Made by a program: the position numbers and the translations under genes | Shown here: piece by piece, positions 1 through 5,790 of the stretch | Position numbering within the stretch: the stretch's first letter is position 1 | Layout: every line of letters begins with the position of its first letter | Origin: SZUA-254 sp031379665 | Lineage (GTDB): Bacteria; Bacteroidota; Ignavibacteria; UBA10030; SZUA-254 | DNA length: 6,917 bases | Reading direction: 5' to 3' | Assembly (NCBI GenBank): GCA_031379665.1 | Contig: JANNFI010000066.1 | Location: 1 to 6,917, forward strand | The notes under the pieces: model-generated | Seen by the model: the letters and a program-made list of their open reading frames with translations, nothing else | Told to the model about the DNA's origin: nothing | The model's database searches: none

Positions 1-142
1 GGCGTTGCCCGGCTTCCCACCTGCGCGACATACGAAACGGAAAAGTCGTGCGTCACCAGGGCGGTGAGCATCGCGATCACTGCGGCCGACACCAGGAGAA
101 AGTTCGCGTAGATGGACCCGTACGCGGCCGCAATGAGGTCCG
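1..142 (-). CDS. ccmF: CcmF/NrfE-type haem lyase, internal N-terminal fragment (partial, start missing)
   Basis: Reading the minus strand leftward from about 140 gives an open frame to the window edge. It encodes a hydrophobic segment (YANFLLVSAAVIAML) followed by TALVTHDFSVSYVAQVGSRA. The HDFSVSYVAQ stretch is the hallmark found after the first membrane helices of CcmF-family proteins, which ligate haem to apocytochrome c in the inner membrane. CcmF normally carries some 35-45 more residues before this point, including a first membrane helix and a start codon. None is visible here: no ATG, GTG or TTG start lies in this frame upstream, and the preceding DNA codes in another frame for the desaturase. 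The stretch VRAKR at the end of the desaturase frame could also be CcmF sequence if one base is missing near 138-142. The rest of the gene would lie left of the window. Family assignment is by motif recall, not alignment. Confidence 0.7.
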
Positions 143-1054
143 CTTGGCCCGCACCAGTTCCGGTATGGCGTGATGCGCTTCGGGCAAGCGATAGAAGGGG
201 ATGTGCGCATTGAGGTGATGCACATGGTGGAAACCGATGTTGCCGGTGAACCACTGCAGGATTTTCGGAAGCCGGTAGAACGAGCTCCCGTGGATCGCCG
301 CCAGGCTGAATTCCCAATCGTTGCTGGGGCGCCAGTAGGTATCCTCGAACTGGTGTTGTACATAGAAAAGCCACATGCCGAGAGATGAGGTCGCGATCGT
401 GATGGGGATCTGGACCGCGAGAAACGTCTTCCACCCCACGAGTAGGATCATCCCGGTGGCCACCGCTGCGATGGCGAGGTTCGTGAGGTAGACGCTGATC
501 TCGACCTTGCGGAGCGCGTTCATCCTCGAGATGGGGAAACGGTAGAGGACGGCGAACATGAATGTCGGCACGAAGACGAACAGGACGATGGGGTTCCGGT
601 AGAGACGGTACTTGAATTTTCCCCAGCGCGATTTCTCGAGGAATTCATCCACCGTCATCGTGTAGATGTCGCCGATACCGCGCTTGTCGAGTTTGCCGGC
701 GCCAGCGTGGTGGATCGCGTGGCTCTTCCTCCAGTAGTGGAACGGCGTCAGCGTGAGTACGCTGCCGATCATCCCGACGATGTCGTTGGCCTTCTGAGAC
801 TTGAAAAAGGAAGCATGACCGCAGTCGTGCTGGATGATGAAGATCCGCGCCATGAAGCCGGACGAGATCACGGCGAGCGCCAGCGTAAGCAGGTAGCTCA
901 CGTCGAGGCTCAGGACCATCAGGTACCAGAGTGCGAAAAAGGGGAGAAAAGAGTTACAGATCTGCCAGAGGCTGCTTCGAACGCGCGGGGCGTGGTATTT
1001 GGGAATAATGCTGTTCCAGAACGTCTGATCGATTACCGGTTTACCTGCTTCCAT
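77..1054 (-). CDS. Membrane fatty-acid desaturase, C-terminus replaced by out-of-frame sequence
   Basis: This is a di-iron membrane desaturase that would insert a double bond into acyl chains using O2 and an electron donor. All three histidine boxes are present: HDCGH at residues 76-80, HAIHH at 112-116 and HHVHH at 276-280. Hydrophobic segments lie near 34-74, 155-172 and 187-230. The GNIGFHHVHH...YRLPEAH context is typical of the DesA/Des-like glycerolipid desaturases (about 340-360 residues). Homology-like sequence stops at AIPEL (residue 300, base 155). Residues 301-325 are Arg/Ser/Pro-rich, unlike the family, and are an out-of-frame reading of the ccmF fragment. About 35-40 genuine C-terminal residues are therefore missing; all iron ligands remain. 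The ATG at 1054 follows an AGAGG-like ribosome site about 5 bases upstream. The gene is transcribed away from the OsmC gene. Family is sure; exact regioselectivity is not, and activity of the truncated form is unknown. Confidence 0.85.
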   Translation of the reverse strand: MEAGKPVIDQTFWNSIIPKYHAPRVRSSLWQICNSFLPFFALWYLMVLSLDVSYLLTLALAVISSGFMARIFIIQHDCGHASFFKSQKANDIVGMIGSVLTLTPFHYWRKSHAIHHAGAGKLDKRGIGDIYTMTVDEFLEKSRWGKFKYRLYRNPIVLFVFVPTFMFAVLYRFPISRMNALRKVEISVYLTNLAIAAVATGMILLVGWKTFLAVQIPITIATSSLGMWLFYVQHQFEDTYWRPSNDWEFSLAAIHGSSFYRLPKILQWFTGNIGFHHVHHLNAHIPFYRLPEAHHAIPELVRAKRTSLRPRTGPSTRTFSWCRPQ

Positions 1055-1266
1055 CCATCCTCTGTGTTATTATCGCAATTTTGTGCCCCTATAATTTAGC
1101 AGAATCTGAATGAAAACGAAGAAGTTTTTTTCGGGGTGTGGCGCCGCACGGTCCCGCCATTCGTTCTTTTTTGCACGAATTTTCATAAATTCAAGGAATT
1201 CCGGAGGATACGGGACCCGGATCATCGGTTTCCCCGCGAATTCACCAATCCAGGAGAAAATGCTCA
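1055..1266. promoter_or_regulatory. Divergent intergenic region between desaturase and OsmC gene
   Basis: This AT-rich spacer separates two divergently transcribed genes and must hold both start regions. On the minus strand a GATAAT (1074-1069) could be a -10 box for the desaturase, but no good -35 sits at the right distance. On the plus strand TATAAT at 1090-1095 has only a weak TTATTA 17 bases upstream. Two palindromes lie close together before the OsmC gene: GAATTT-TCAT-AAATTC (1177-1192) and GGAATTCC (1195-1202). They could be operator-like, but this is speculative. No small gene was convincing here; an ATG at 1260 opens only a four-codon frame. Confidence 0.35.
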
Positions 1267-1740
1267 ATGGCTGAAAAAAAGACGGTTGTCAGGCAGGTAC
1301 GGGGGATCACCCTCGCCGCGAAAAGCGATTCGAACCACTGGGTAATGATGGACGGAGGTCCGGCTGTCGGCGGGAGCGGCGCGGGATCGAACCCCAAGGA
1401 ACTCGTGTTGATGGGACTCGGAGGCTGTACCATCAGCGACGTGATTTCCATCCTCAACAAGAAGCGCGCGCCGGTCACGAACGTCGAAGTCCGCCTCTCG
1501 GCGAAGGTCGCCGAGGAGCACCCGCAGGTCTTCACCGACGTTCACCTCGAATACGTCGTTACCGGCGACGGGGTGAAACCCGAAGACGTCGAGCGCGCGA
1601 TCGAACTCTCGACCACGAAATACTGCGCGGTCTCAGCCATGCTGAAGCCGTCGGTGAAGATCACGCACTCCTACCGAATTGTTCCCTCGGGGACGGTGGA
1701 ACACGCTGATACCCCCCGCGCTGAGCAGGGGAGGCCGTAG
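1267..1740 (+). CDS. OsmC/Ohr family thiol peroxidase-like protein
   Basis: This is a 157-residue cytoplasmic protein of the OsmC family, small dimeric thiol proteins that in characterised members reduce organic hydroperoxides. The two family cysteines are seen: Cys54 in GLGGCTISDV at the start of the central helix, and Cys120 in TKYCAVSAML. The region before Cys54 (GSNPKELVLMGLGGC) matches the usual P-x-E-L-x-x-x-x-L-G-x-C pattern. Length is normal or slightly long; the last ~15 residues after SYRIVPSG are a polar tail. It looks closer to the YhfA/OsmC-like group than to Ohr proper, so peroxidase activity is inferred. AGGAG at 1252-1256 lies 10 bases before the ATG. The rhodanese gene starts 2 bases after its stop, so the two are probably co-transcribed. 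A link to hydroperoxide defence beside unsaturated-lipid genes is plausible but inferred. Confidence 0.9.
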   Translation: MAEKKTVVRQVRGITLAAKSDSNHWVMMDGGPAVGGSGAGSNPKELVLMGLGGCTISDVISILNKKRAPVTNVEVRLSAKVAEEHPQVFTDVHLEYVVTGDGVKPEDVERAIELSTTKYCAVSAMLKPSVKITHSYRIVPSGTVEHADTPRAEQGRP

Positions 1741-1742
1741 GG

Positions 1743-2114
1743 ATGGAACCGGGCCAGGTCGTCCTCTATTTCGCGCTCCTGTTTTTCCTTTTTGTCAACG
1801 TCAGGAAGTTTTTCAGGCGCAGGTCGGTACCTCAGCTCGATCCGTCCGCGATCCCGGCAGGGGCCGTTCTTCTGGATGTACGGACGAAAGCTGAGCGCTC
1901 CAAGGACTCGATCCCGGGGTCGATCCACATCCCCCTCCAGGAACTTGGTCCGCGCAGCGGGGAGCTGGAGAAATACCGGAACAGACAAATCGTCTGCTAC
2001 TGCAGGAGCGGCAACCGGAGCCTGGCGGCCGCCGTGATGTTGAAAAAACTGGGCCATTCCTCCGCGAACCTGGTCGGGGGGATATCGAACTGGAAGCTCG
2101 CCGCCGGAAGCTGA
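1743..2114 (+). CDS. Membrane-anchored single-domain rhodanese-like sulfurtransferase
   Basis: This 123-residue protein has an N-terminal hydrophobic helix (about residues 6-20, VVLYFALLFFLFVNV) followed by a basic stretch (RKFFRRR) and one rhodanese domain. The basic residues after the helix predict that the catalytic domain stays in the cytoplasm. Rhodanese marks are LLDVRTKAE (43-51), SIPGSIHIPL (56-65), the active-site loop CRSGNRS with nucleophile Cys87, and the closing GGISNW (112-117). A second cysteine, Cys85, sits two residues before the nucleophile. Such enzymes carry sulfane sulfur as a persulfide and pass it to a thiol acceptor. The AGGGGAGG ribosome site at 1727-1734 lies 8 bases before the ATG, inside the end of the OsmC gene, which supports translation as an operon with it. 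The physiological acceptor is not evident. Confidence 0.9.
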   Translation: MEPGQVVLYFALLFFLFVNVRKFFRRRSVPQLDPSAIPAGAVLLDVRTKAERSKDSIPGSIHIPLQELGPRSGELEKYRNRQIVCYCRSGNRSLAAAVMLKKLGHSSANLVGGISNWKLAAGS

Positions 2115-2165
2115 TCGCCTCTTGACCTGGGCGATACCCCGTCCTGCGAAGTTCGACCCGTGCAG

Positions 2166-2182
2166 TGGCGGAGTGCCCGCCA
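2166..2182 (+). terminator. Small GC hairpin after the OsmC-rhodanese unit (possible weak terminator)
   Basis: TGGCGG (2166-2171) pairs perfectly with CCGCCA (2177-2182) around a 5-base loop, about 50 bases after the rhodanese stop. It lies between one transcription unit and the promoter of the next, where a terminator is expected. No run of T follows, so it is not a classic intrinsic terminator. It may only be an RNA-stabilising stem or chance. Confidence 0.3.
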
Positions 2183-2233
2183 GCTCATCCTTCCGTTCCC
2201 TCTTCAGGTTCAAAAAATATTCCCCCCAGGCAC

Positions 2234-2262
2234 TTGACAATTCAATCCTGTTTGGTTATATT
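2234..2262 (+). promoter_or_regulatory. Sigma-70 type promoter of the lipid-modification operon
   Basis: A perfect -35 box TTGACA (2234-2239) is followed by a 17-base spacer and a -10 box TATATT (2257-2262, five of six consensus bases). Transcription would start near 2269, giving an untranslated leader of about 75 bases before the DUF2062 start. The surrounding DNA is clearly more AT-rich than the flanking genes. This is the strongest promoter seen in the window and stands directly before the six-gene operon. It suggests housekeeping-factor transcription rather than an ECF sigma factor for this start site. Confidence 0.8.
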
Positions 2263-2289
2263 AAATCGCCTATAACGAACATATTAAAT
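2258..2289 (+). repeat. 9-bp direct repeat overlapping the -10 box and early leader
   Basis: ATATTAAAT occurs at 2258-2266 and again at 2281-2289, 23 bases apart start to start, or roughly two DNA turns. The first copy overlaps the -10 box, and the second lies about 12 bases into the predicted transcript. The second copy is also the left arm of a loose inverted repeat, ATATT-N9-AATAT (2281-2299). The placement suits a repressor operator. In such AT-rich DNA chance recurrence cannot be excluded. Confidence 0.4.
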
Positions 2290-2343
2290 GTATCAATATT
2301 CAGCCCATTTCCCCAATTATCCGTTTCCCTCGAGACTTCGAAG

Positions 2344-2841
2344 ATGAATTCGATGATTAAAAAGGCTCGTGATGCGTGGAAAACGATCTTCACCCAGGGC
2401 CTGACACCCCAAGGGGTATCCCTCTGCGTTGCATCCGGTATAACGCTCGGACTCTTCCCGGTACCCGGCACCACCACAATATTGTGCGCCGGCGCCTCGC
2501 GCCTGCTGCGCATCAACGCGCCGATCACCCAGGCCGTCAACTGGATCGCCGCTCCGCTTCAGCTGATCCTGATAATCCCGTTCATGAAATTCGGTGCCTT
2601 GCTCCTGGGAATGGATGGTTCGCTGCTCTCCGATGCCGCGGCGGCCAGGATTTCTGGAGAGGGGATCGTTACGGTGCTGGGGGAATTCGGGACACTTCTC
2701 CTGGCCGGTAGCCTGACCTGGCTCATTGTTTCAATCCCGATGTTTCTCACGGCCTACGGGCTCGTCCGGGGCGGTATTCGTGTAACCCGCGGGGCGGCCC
2801 CGGCTGTCAACCGCTTCCGGTCGGGACTGCGGAACCTCTGA
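2344..2841 (+). CDS. DUF2062 family inner-membrane protein
   Basis: A 165-residue integral membrane protein of the DUF2062 type. The family signature is clear at residues 19-45: GLTPQGVSLCVASGITLG, then LFPVPGTTT. It continues with NAPITQAVNWIAAPLQL at 58-74. Predicted membrane segments are about 25-52, 66-90 and 112-140, with a short basic N-terminus and a basic C-terminal tail. The molecular role of DUF2062 is not established. The frame is open upstream to 2122, but that extension crosses the strong promoter and reads as non-coding, so the ATG at 2344 (or 2353) is chosen. Neither has a strong ribosome site; a GAAG lies just before 2344. It is the first gene of the operon, and its stop is 3 bases before the desaturase start. 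A role in membrane lipid handling is inferred from context only. Confidence 0.75.
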   Translation: MNSMIKKARDAWKTIFTQGLTPQGVSLCVASGITLGLFPVPGTTTILCAGASRLLRINAPITQAVNWIAAPLQLILIIPFMKFGALLLGMDGSLLSDAAAARISGEGIVTVLGEFGTLLLAGSLTWLIVSIPMFLTAYGLVRGGIRVTRGAAPAVNRFRSGLRNL

Positions 2842-2844
2842 TAA

Positions 2845-3630
2845 ATGGACATATCGCAGACAATGTACTCCCCGATCCTCATCTTCTTCGTTACGCATTG
2901 GTTTCTTTCCCTCTTCGCGCAGACTGTTTTTCTCCACCGCTACGCCGCCCACGGGATGTTCGGCATGTCCCGGTCCTGGGAGAAATTCTTTTTCATTTTT
3001 ACATTTGTGAGCCAGGGTTCATCCTTCCTGAACCCGCGCGCCTATGCCGTGATGCACCGGATGCACCACGCCTACAGCGACACTGAAAAAGACCCGCACT
3101 CCCCGTCGTTTTTCAAGGACATCATCCACCTGATGCTCGAGACCAAGCGCGTGTACCTGGGGCTTGTCGACGGATCGATCGCGGCGGATAAGAAATTCCT
3201 CGGGCACTATCCGGAGTGGATATCGTTCGAGCGTTTCACCGACCGCTGGGCGCCCCGGCTCGGATGGGTCGTCGTCTATCTTCTCTTCTATGCGCAGTTC
3301 GCGCCGTCGCCCTGGTTCTTCCTGCTGGTGCCGGTCCACGCGCTGATGGGACCGATCCACGGCGCCATCGTGAACTGGTGCGGACATAAGTACGGCTATC
3401 GGAATTTCAAACTGGGAGACCATTCGAAGAATTCCTTCAATTTCGAGGTGCTCCTGATGGGGGAGCTCTTCCAGAACAACCACCACCGGTATCCGAACAG
3501 GCCAAACTTCGCCGTGCGGTGGTTCGAATTCGATCCCACCTGGCCGCTCCTTCGGCTCCTCGACCTGGTCGGAGTAATCAGTCTCCGGGATGCGGCGGGG
3601 ACCCCGGGGCAGGATGGACGGCGTCCGTGA
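2845..3630 (+). CDS. Acyl-CoA-type membrane fatty-acid desaturase with a variant third His box
   Basis: This 261-residue protein resembles the stearoyl-CoA desaturase / delta-9 desaturase superfamily. Box 1 is HRYAAH (31-36) and box 2 is HRMHH (71-75). N177 and H181 in VNWCGHKYG match the extra Asn/His metal-site residues of animal SCD1. Box 3 reads QNNHH (210-214) where the usual form is HNNHH or HNYHH, so one iron-ligand position is Gln. The protein is otherwise intact, ending with the usual RWFEFDPTW...LLDLVGVI segment. Membrane segments lie near 10-30, 47-66 and 140-178. The family inserts a cis double bond into an acyl chain using O2 and an electron donor. Translation probably depends on coupling, because the ATG is 3 bases after the DUF2062 stop and no clear ribosome site is seen. 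It may supply the double bond used by the methyltransferase downstream; that link is inferred. It is unlike the minus-strand desaturase and not a recent duplicate. Confidence 0.87.
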   Translation: MDISQTMYSPILIFFVTHWFLSLFAQTVFLHRYAAHGMFGMSRSWEKFFFIFTFVSQGSSFLNPRAYAVMHRMHHAYSDTEKDPHSPSFFKDIIHLMLETKRVYLGLVDGSIAADKKFLGHYPEWISFERFTDRWAPRLGWVVVYLLFYAQFAPSPWFFLLVPVHALMGPIHGAIVNWCGHKYGYRNFKLGDHSKNSFNFEVLLMGELFQNNHHRYPNRPNFAVRWFEFDPTWPLLRLLDLVGVISLRDAAGTPGQDGRRP

Positions 3631-3965
3631 TCACCGCCCTCAGGATATGCTTCTCGTCCCTGTTGCTGGTGATCCTCGCCGTCATCGTGGCCACCAGCCT
3701 CGAAAGCAATCTTTTCACCGAGTTCCCGGACCTGCTCCGGATCCCCTGGATGCGGGCCACGCTCTGGGATTTCTACGCCTTACTGGCCCCGTTGCTCTTC
3801 TGGATGTGGTACCGCGAGCCTTCCGTCGCCGGTCGTGTCGGCTGGACGCTGGCGTTTGTCCTCCTCGGGAGCATCGGCACGTCGTCCTATATCCTGGCCC
3901 GCCTGTTCTCCGTGGACCGGAACGCCGGTATCGGCGAACTGCTTCTCCGCCGGGAAGGGAAGTGA
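3627..3965 (+). CDS. Small DUF1475-like membrane protein (GTG start)
   Basis: A 112-residue hydrophobic protein with three likely membrane helices, about 4-22, 44-61 and 71-93. The ATLWDFY motif (44-50), followed by WMWYREPS (59-66) and LGSIGTSSYIL, resembles the DUF1475 family, whose function is unknown. The GTG at 3627 is chosen because it overlaps the desaturase stop by four bases (GTGA). AGGATGG at 3611-3617 provides a ribosome site, and the protein begins there with a natural hydrophobic N-terminus. The frame is open further left, to an ATG at 3519, but that part lies over the end of the desaturase and reads as an out-of-frame, Pro/Arg-rich shadow. Homologues tend, from memory, to sit beside cyclopropane-synthase-family genes, which fits this location. 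A partner or accessory role in the same membrane pathway is inferred. Confidence 0.72.
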   Translation: MITALRICFSSLLLVILAVIVATSLESNLFTEFPDLLRIPWMRATLWDFYALLAPLLFWMWYREPSVAGRVGWTLAFVLLGSIGTSSYILARLFSVDRNAGIGELLLRREGK

Positions 3966-3969
3966 GCCG

Positions 3970-4761
3970 ATGACGGTATCCATCCTGATAGTCCTTGCCG
4001 CCCTCGTGGCGTTGATGACCGTCCTCTGGTCGGTGTCGGTCCGGCTCCGGAACGGGGCCGTCGCCGATGTGGCGTGGGGAGCCGGATTTGTCCTCGCGGG
4101 GTTGCTCTATTCCGTGATCGCCCCTGTCCGCGTCCCGGTCGCATGGCTGATGACGGCAATGCTCGCAATCTGGGGACTTCGGCTGTCCTCGTTCATCTGG
4201 AAAGAGAGGGTCGCGGGGGGTAAACCCGAGGATGCCAGGTACGCTGATTTCAGGAAGAAGTGGGGCGCCGCGGCAAACCGGAATCTCTTCGGGTTCTTCC
4301 TGCTCCAGGCGGTGCTGATCGTCGTCGTTTCATTGCCGGTGGCGCTCGCCTCCTCCGGCACGCTCCTTGGTTTTGGCCCTGCCCAGTGGGCAGGCCTGCT
4401 GGTCTGGGTAGCGGCGTTCGCCGGAGAATGGGTCGCGGACCGCCAGCTCCAACGGTTCAAGTCGGGTTCCGAGAACCGGGGAAAGGTGTGCGACAAGGGC
4501 CTCTGGAAATACTCCAGGCATCCGAACTATTTTTTCGAGTGGCTCCTCTGGGTAGGGCTTGCGACGATGGCCTCCGGTGCCGATCTCTGGTGGATCGGGC
4601 TCGCGTCCCCCATCCTGATGCTGCTCCTGCTCACCCGCGTCACGGGCATTCCCCTCGCCGAAGAGCAGTCGCTGAAAAACCGCGGGGAAGCCTACCGCCG
4701 TTACCAGCGGACGACCAGCGCGTTCGTCCCGTGGTTCAGGAAAAAGGAGCTGGCCGCATGA
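3970..4761 (+). CDS. DUF1295 / steroid 5-alpha-reductase-like membrane enzyme
   Basis: This 263-residue polytopic membrane protein belongs to the DUF1295 family, related to the steroid 5-alpha-reductase C-terminal domain and isoprenylcysteine methyltransferases. Seen motifs are VADVAWG (31-37), ARYADFRKKWG (89-99), EWVADRQLQRFK (153-164), GLWKYSRHPNYFFEW (177-191) and YQRTTSAFVPWF (245-256). The GLW-x-x-SRHPNYF-x-E block is the conserved cofactor-binding region of the superfamily. About six or seven membrane helices are predicted. Relatives reduce an enone-type double bond with NADPH, but the substrate of bacterial DUF1295 members is mostly unknown. The ATG at 3970 is preferred: GGGAAGGGAAG just upstream is a good ribosome site and the previous stop is 4 bases away. 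The longer frame from 3835 overlaps the DUF1475 gene. Its stop overlaps the methyltransferase start by four bases (ATGA). A reductive or tailoring step on the modified lipid is an inference. Confidence 0.87.
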   Translation: MTVSILIVLAALVALMTVLWSVSVRLRNGAVADVAWGAGFVLAGLLYSVIAPVRVPVAWLMTAMLAIWGLRLSSFIWKERVAGGKPEDARYADFRKKWGAAANRNLFGFFLLQAVLIVVVSLPVALASSGTLLGFGPAQWAGLLVWVAAFAGEWVADRQLQRFKSGSENRGKVCDKGLWKYSRHPNYFFEWLLWVGLATMASGADLWWIGLASPILMLLLLTRVTGIPLAEEQSLKNRGEAYRRYQRTTSAFVPWFRKKELAA

Positions 4762-5786
4762 TCATCGACAGGATCGTTGAGAAGAATCTTCTGCCGGACC
4801 CGCTCATCCGGATCGGCATACGACGGCTGCTCAAACAGCGGCTCGCCGGGGAACGGAAGCCGACCGCCGAGCTCCAGCAGGCGCACATGGCCGAACTCGT
4901 GGAGTTCCTCCGCCGGAGCCTGATCGCGGTCGAGACCGCCGCGGCCAACGAACAGCATTACGAGGTCCCTGCCCGGTTCTTCGAGCTCGTCCTGGGAAAA
5001 TACCTGAAATACAGCAGCGGGTACTGGAACGACCATACCGCGACGCTTGACGACGCCGAGAGGAACATGCTCGAACTGACGATCGCGCGGGCCGGCGTCG
5101 TCGACGGGATGGACGTCCTTGACCTCGGCTGCGGCTGGGGGTCGCTCTCATTGTTCATGGCTGAAAGGTTTCCCAAGTGCAGGATCACCGGCGTCTCCAA
5201 CTCCGGGACGCAGAGGGAGTTCATCCTCGCCAGGGCGTCCGAACGGGGCCTGCGGAACCTCGATGTGTTGACCTCCGACATCAATATCTTTGGCACCGAT
5301 CGGACGTTCGACCGGATCGTCTCGGTCGAGATGTTCGAGCATACGCGCAATTACGAAAAACTGCTGGGAAAGCTCTCCGGCATGCTCCGCTCCGACGGCC
5401 GGTTGTTCGTCCATATCTTCACCCACCGTGAATTCGCCTACCTCTTCGAGTCGAAGGGTGAAGGGGACTGGATGGCGAGATATTTCTTCACCGGCGGCAT
5501 TATGCCGAGCGACCACCTGCTGATGTATTTCAACAGGGACATGGCGGTTGAGCAACACTGGCGGGTCGACGGAACGCATTACCGGAAGACCTCCCTGGCC
5601 TGGCTCCGCAACATGGACGACCACCGGGTGGAGATACTTGATATTTTCTCTTCGGTCTATGGCCCGGGCGAGGCGAAAAAATGGTACTCGTACTGGAGGG
5701 TCTTCTTCATGGCCTGCGAGGAGCTCTGGGGTTATGCGGGCGGGCGTGAGTGGTTCGTGAGTCATTATCTCCTGAAGAAGGTCTGA
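4758..5786 (+). CDS. Cyclopropane-fatty-acyl-phospholipid synthase family SAM methyltransferase (coclaurine-NMT-like clade)
   Basis: This 342-residue class I SAM methyltransferase has a helical N-terminal region with NEQHYEVPARFFELVLG (64-80). The SAM-binding loop is VLDLGCGWGSLSL (120-132). The acidic motif EMFEHTRNY (191-199) contains E194 and H195. FVHIFTH (217-223) and FFTGGIMPS (243-251) follow. The block from FAYLF to the C-terminal HYLLKK resembles plant coclaurine N-methyltransferases, which are cyclopropane-synthase relatives, more than E. coli Cfa. The bicarbonate-site residues of Cfa have counterparts at E194, H219 and probably Y275, but the expected Cys is Ser87 in KYSSGYW. The likely substrate is an unsaturated acyl chain of a phospholipid, giving a cyclopropane or methyl-branched chain; a small-molecule amine cannot be excluded. 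AAGGAG (4744-4749) is 8 bases before the ATG, which overlaps the previous stop. The frame extends left to 4260, but that part is a shadow of the DUF1295 gene. Confidence 0.88.
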   Translation: MIIDRIVEKNLLPDPLIRIGIRRLLKQRLAGERKPTAELQQAHMAELVEFLRRSLIAVETAAANEQHYEVPARFFELVLGKYLKYSSGYWNDHTATLDDAERNMLELTIARAGVVDGMDVLDLGCGWGSLSLFMAERFPKCRITGVSNSGTQREFILARASERGLRNLDVLTSDINIFGTDRTFDRIVSVEMFEHTRNYEKLLGKLSGMLRSDGRLFVHIFTHREFAYLFESKGEGDWMARYFFTGGIMPSDHLLMYFNRDMAVEQHWRVDGTHYRKTSLAWLRNMDDHRVEILDIFSSVYGPGEAKKWYSYWRVFFMACEELWGYAGGREWFVSHYLLKKV

Positions 5787-5790
5787 CCCC

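Noticed and set aside
77..154. Last 26 codons of the minus-strand desaturase as a genuine C-terminal extension
   Set aside because: The same DNA in the next frame encodes a hydrophobic helix plus the CcmF hallmark, and the desaturase-frame reading is Arg/Ser/Pro-rich with no family match.
1671..2240. 189-codon open frame on the minus strand
   Set aside because: It is antisense to the rhodanese, whose active-site loop fixes the plus strand as coding; composition is charge-rich and featureless.
2122..2343. 74-codon upstream extension of the DUF2062 gene
   Set aside because: It runs through the sigma-70 promoter and AT-rich leader and shows no family similarity; the family signature begins shortly after the ATG at 2344.
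3519..3626. Longer start for the DUF1475-like gene
   Set aside because: It overlaps the conserved C-terminus of the desaturase and is low-complexity Pro/Arg/Gly sequence; the GTG at 3627 gives a normal hydrophobic start.
3835..3969. Longer start for the DUF1295 gene
   Set aside because: It overlaps the DUF1475-like gene out of frame; the ATG at 3970 has a good ribosome site and leads straight into a membrane helix.
4260..4757. 166-codon upstream extension of the methyltransferase
   Set aside because: It overlaps the DUF1295 gene in another frame and reads as Arg/Pro/Gly-rich sequence. The ATG at 4758 has a strong ribosome site and a four-base overlap with the previous stop.
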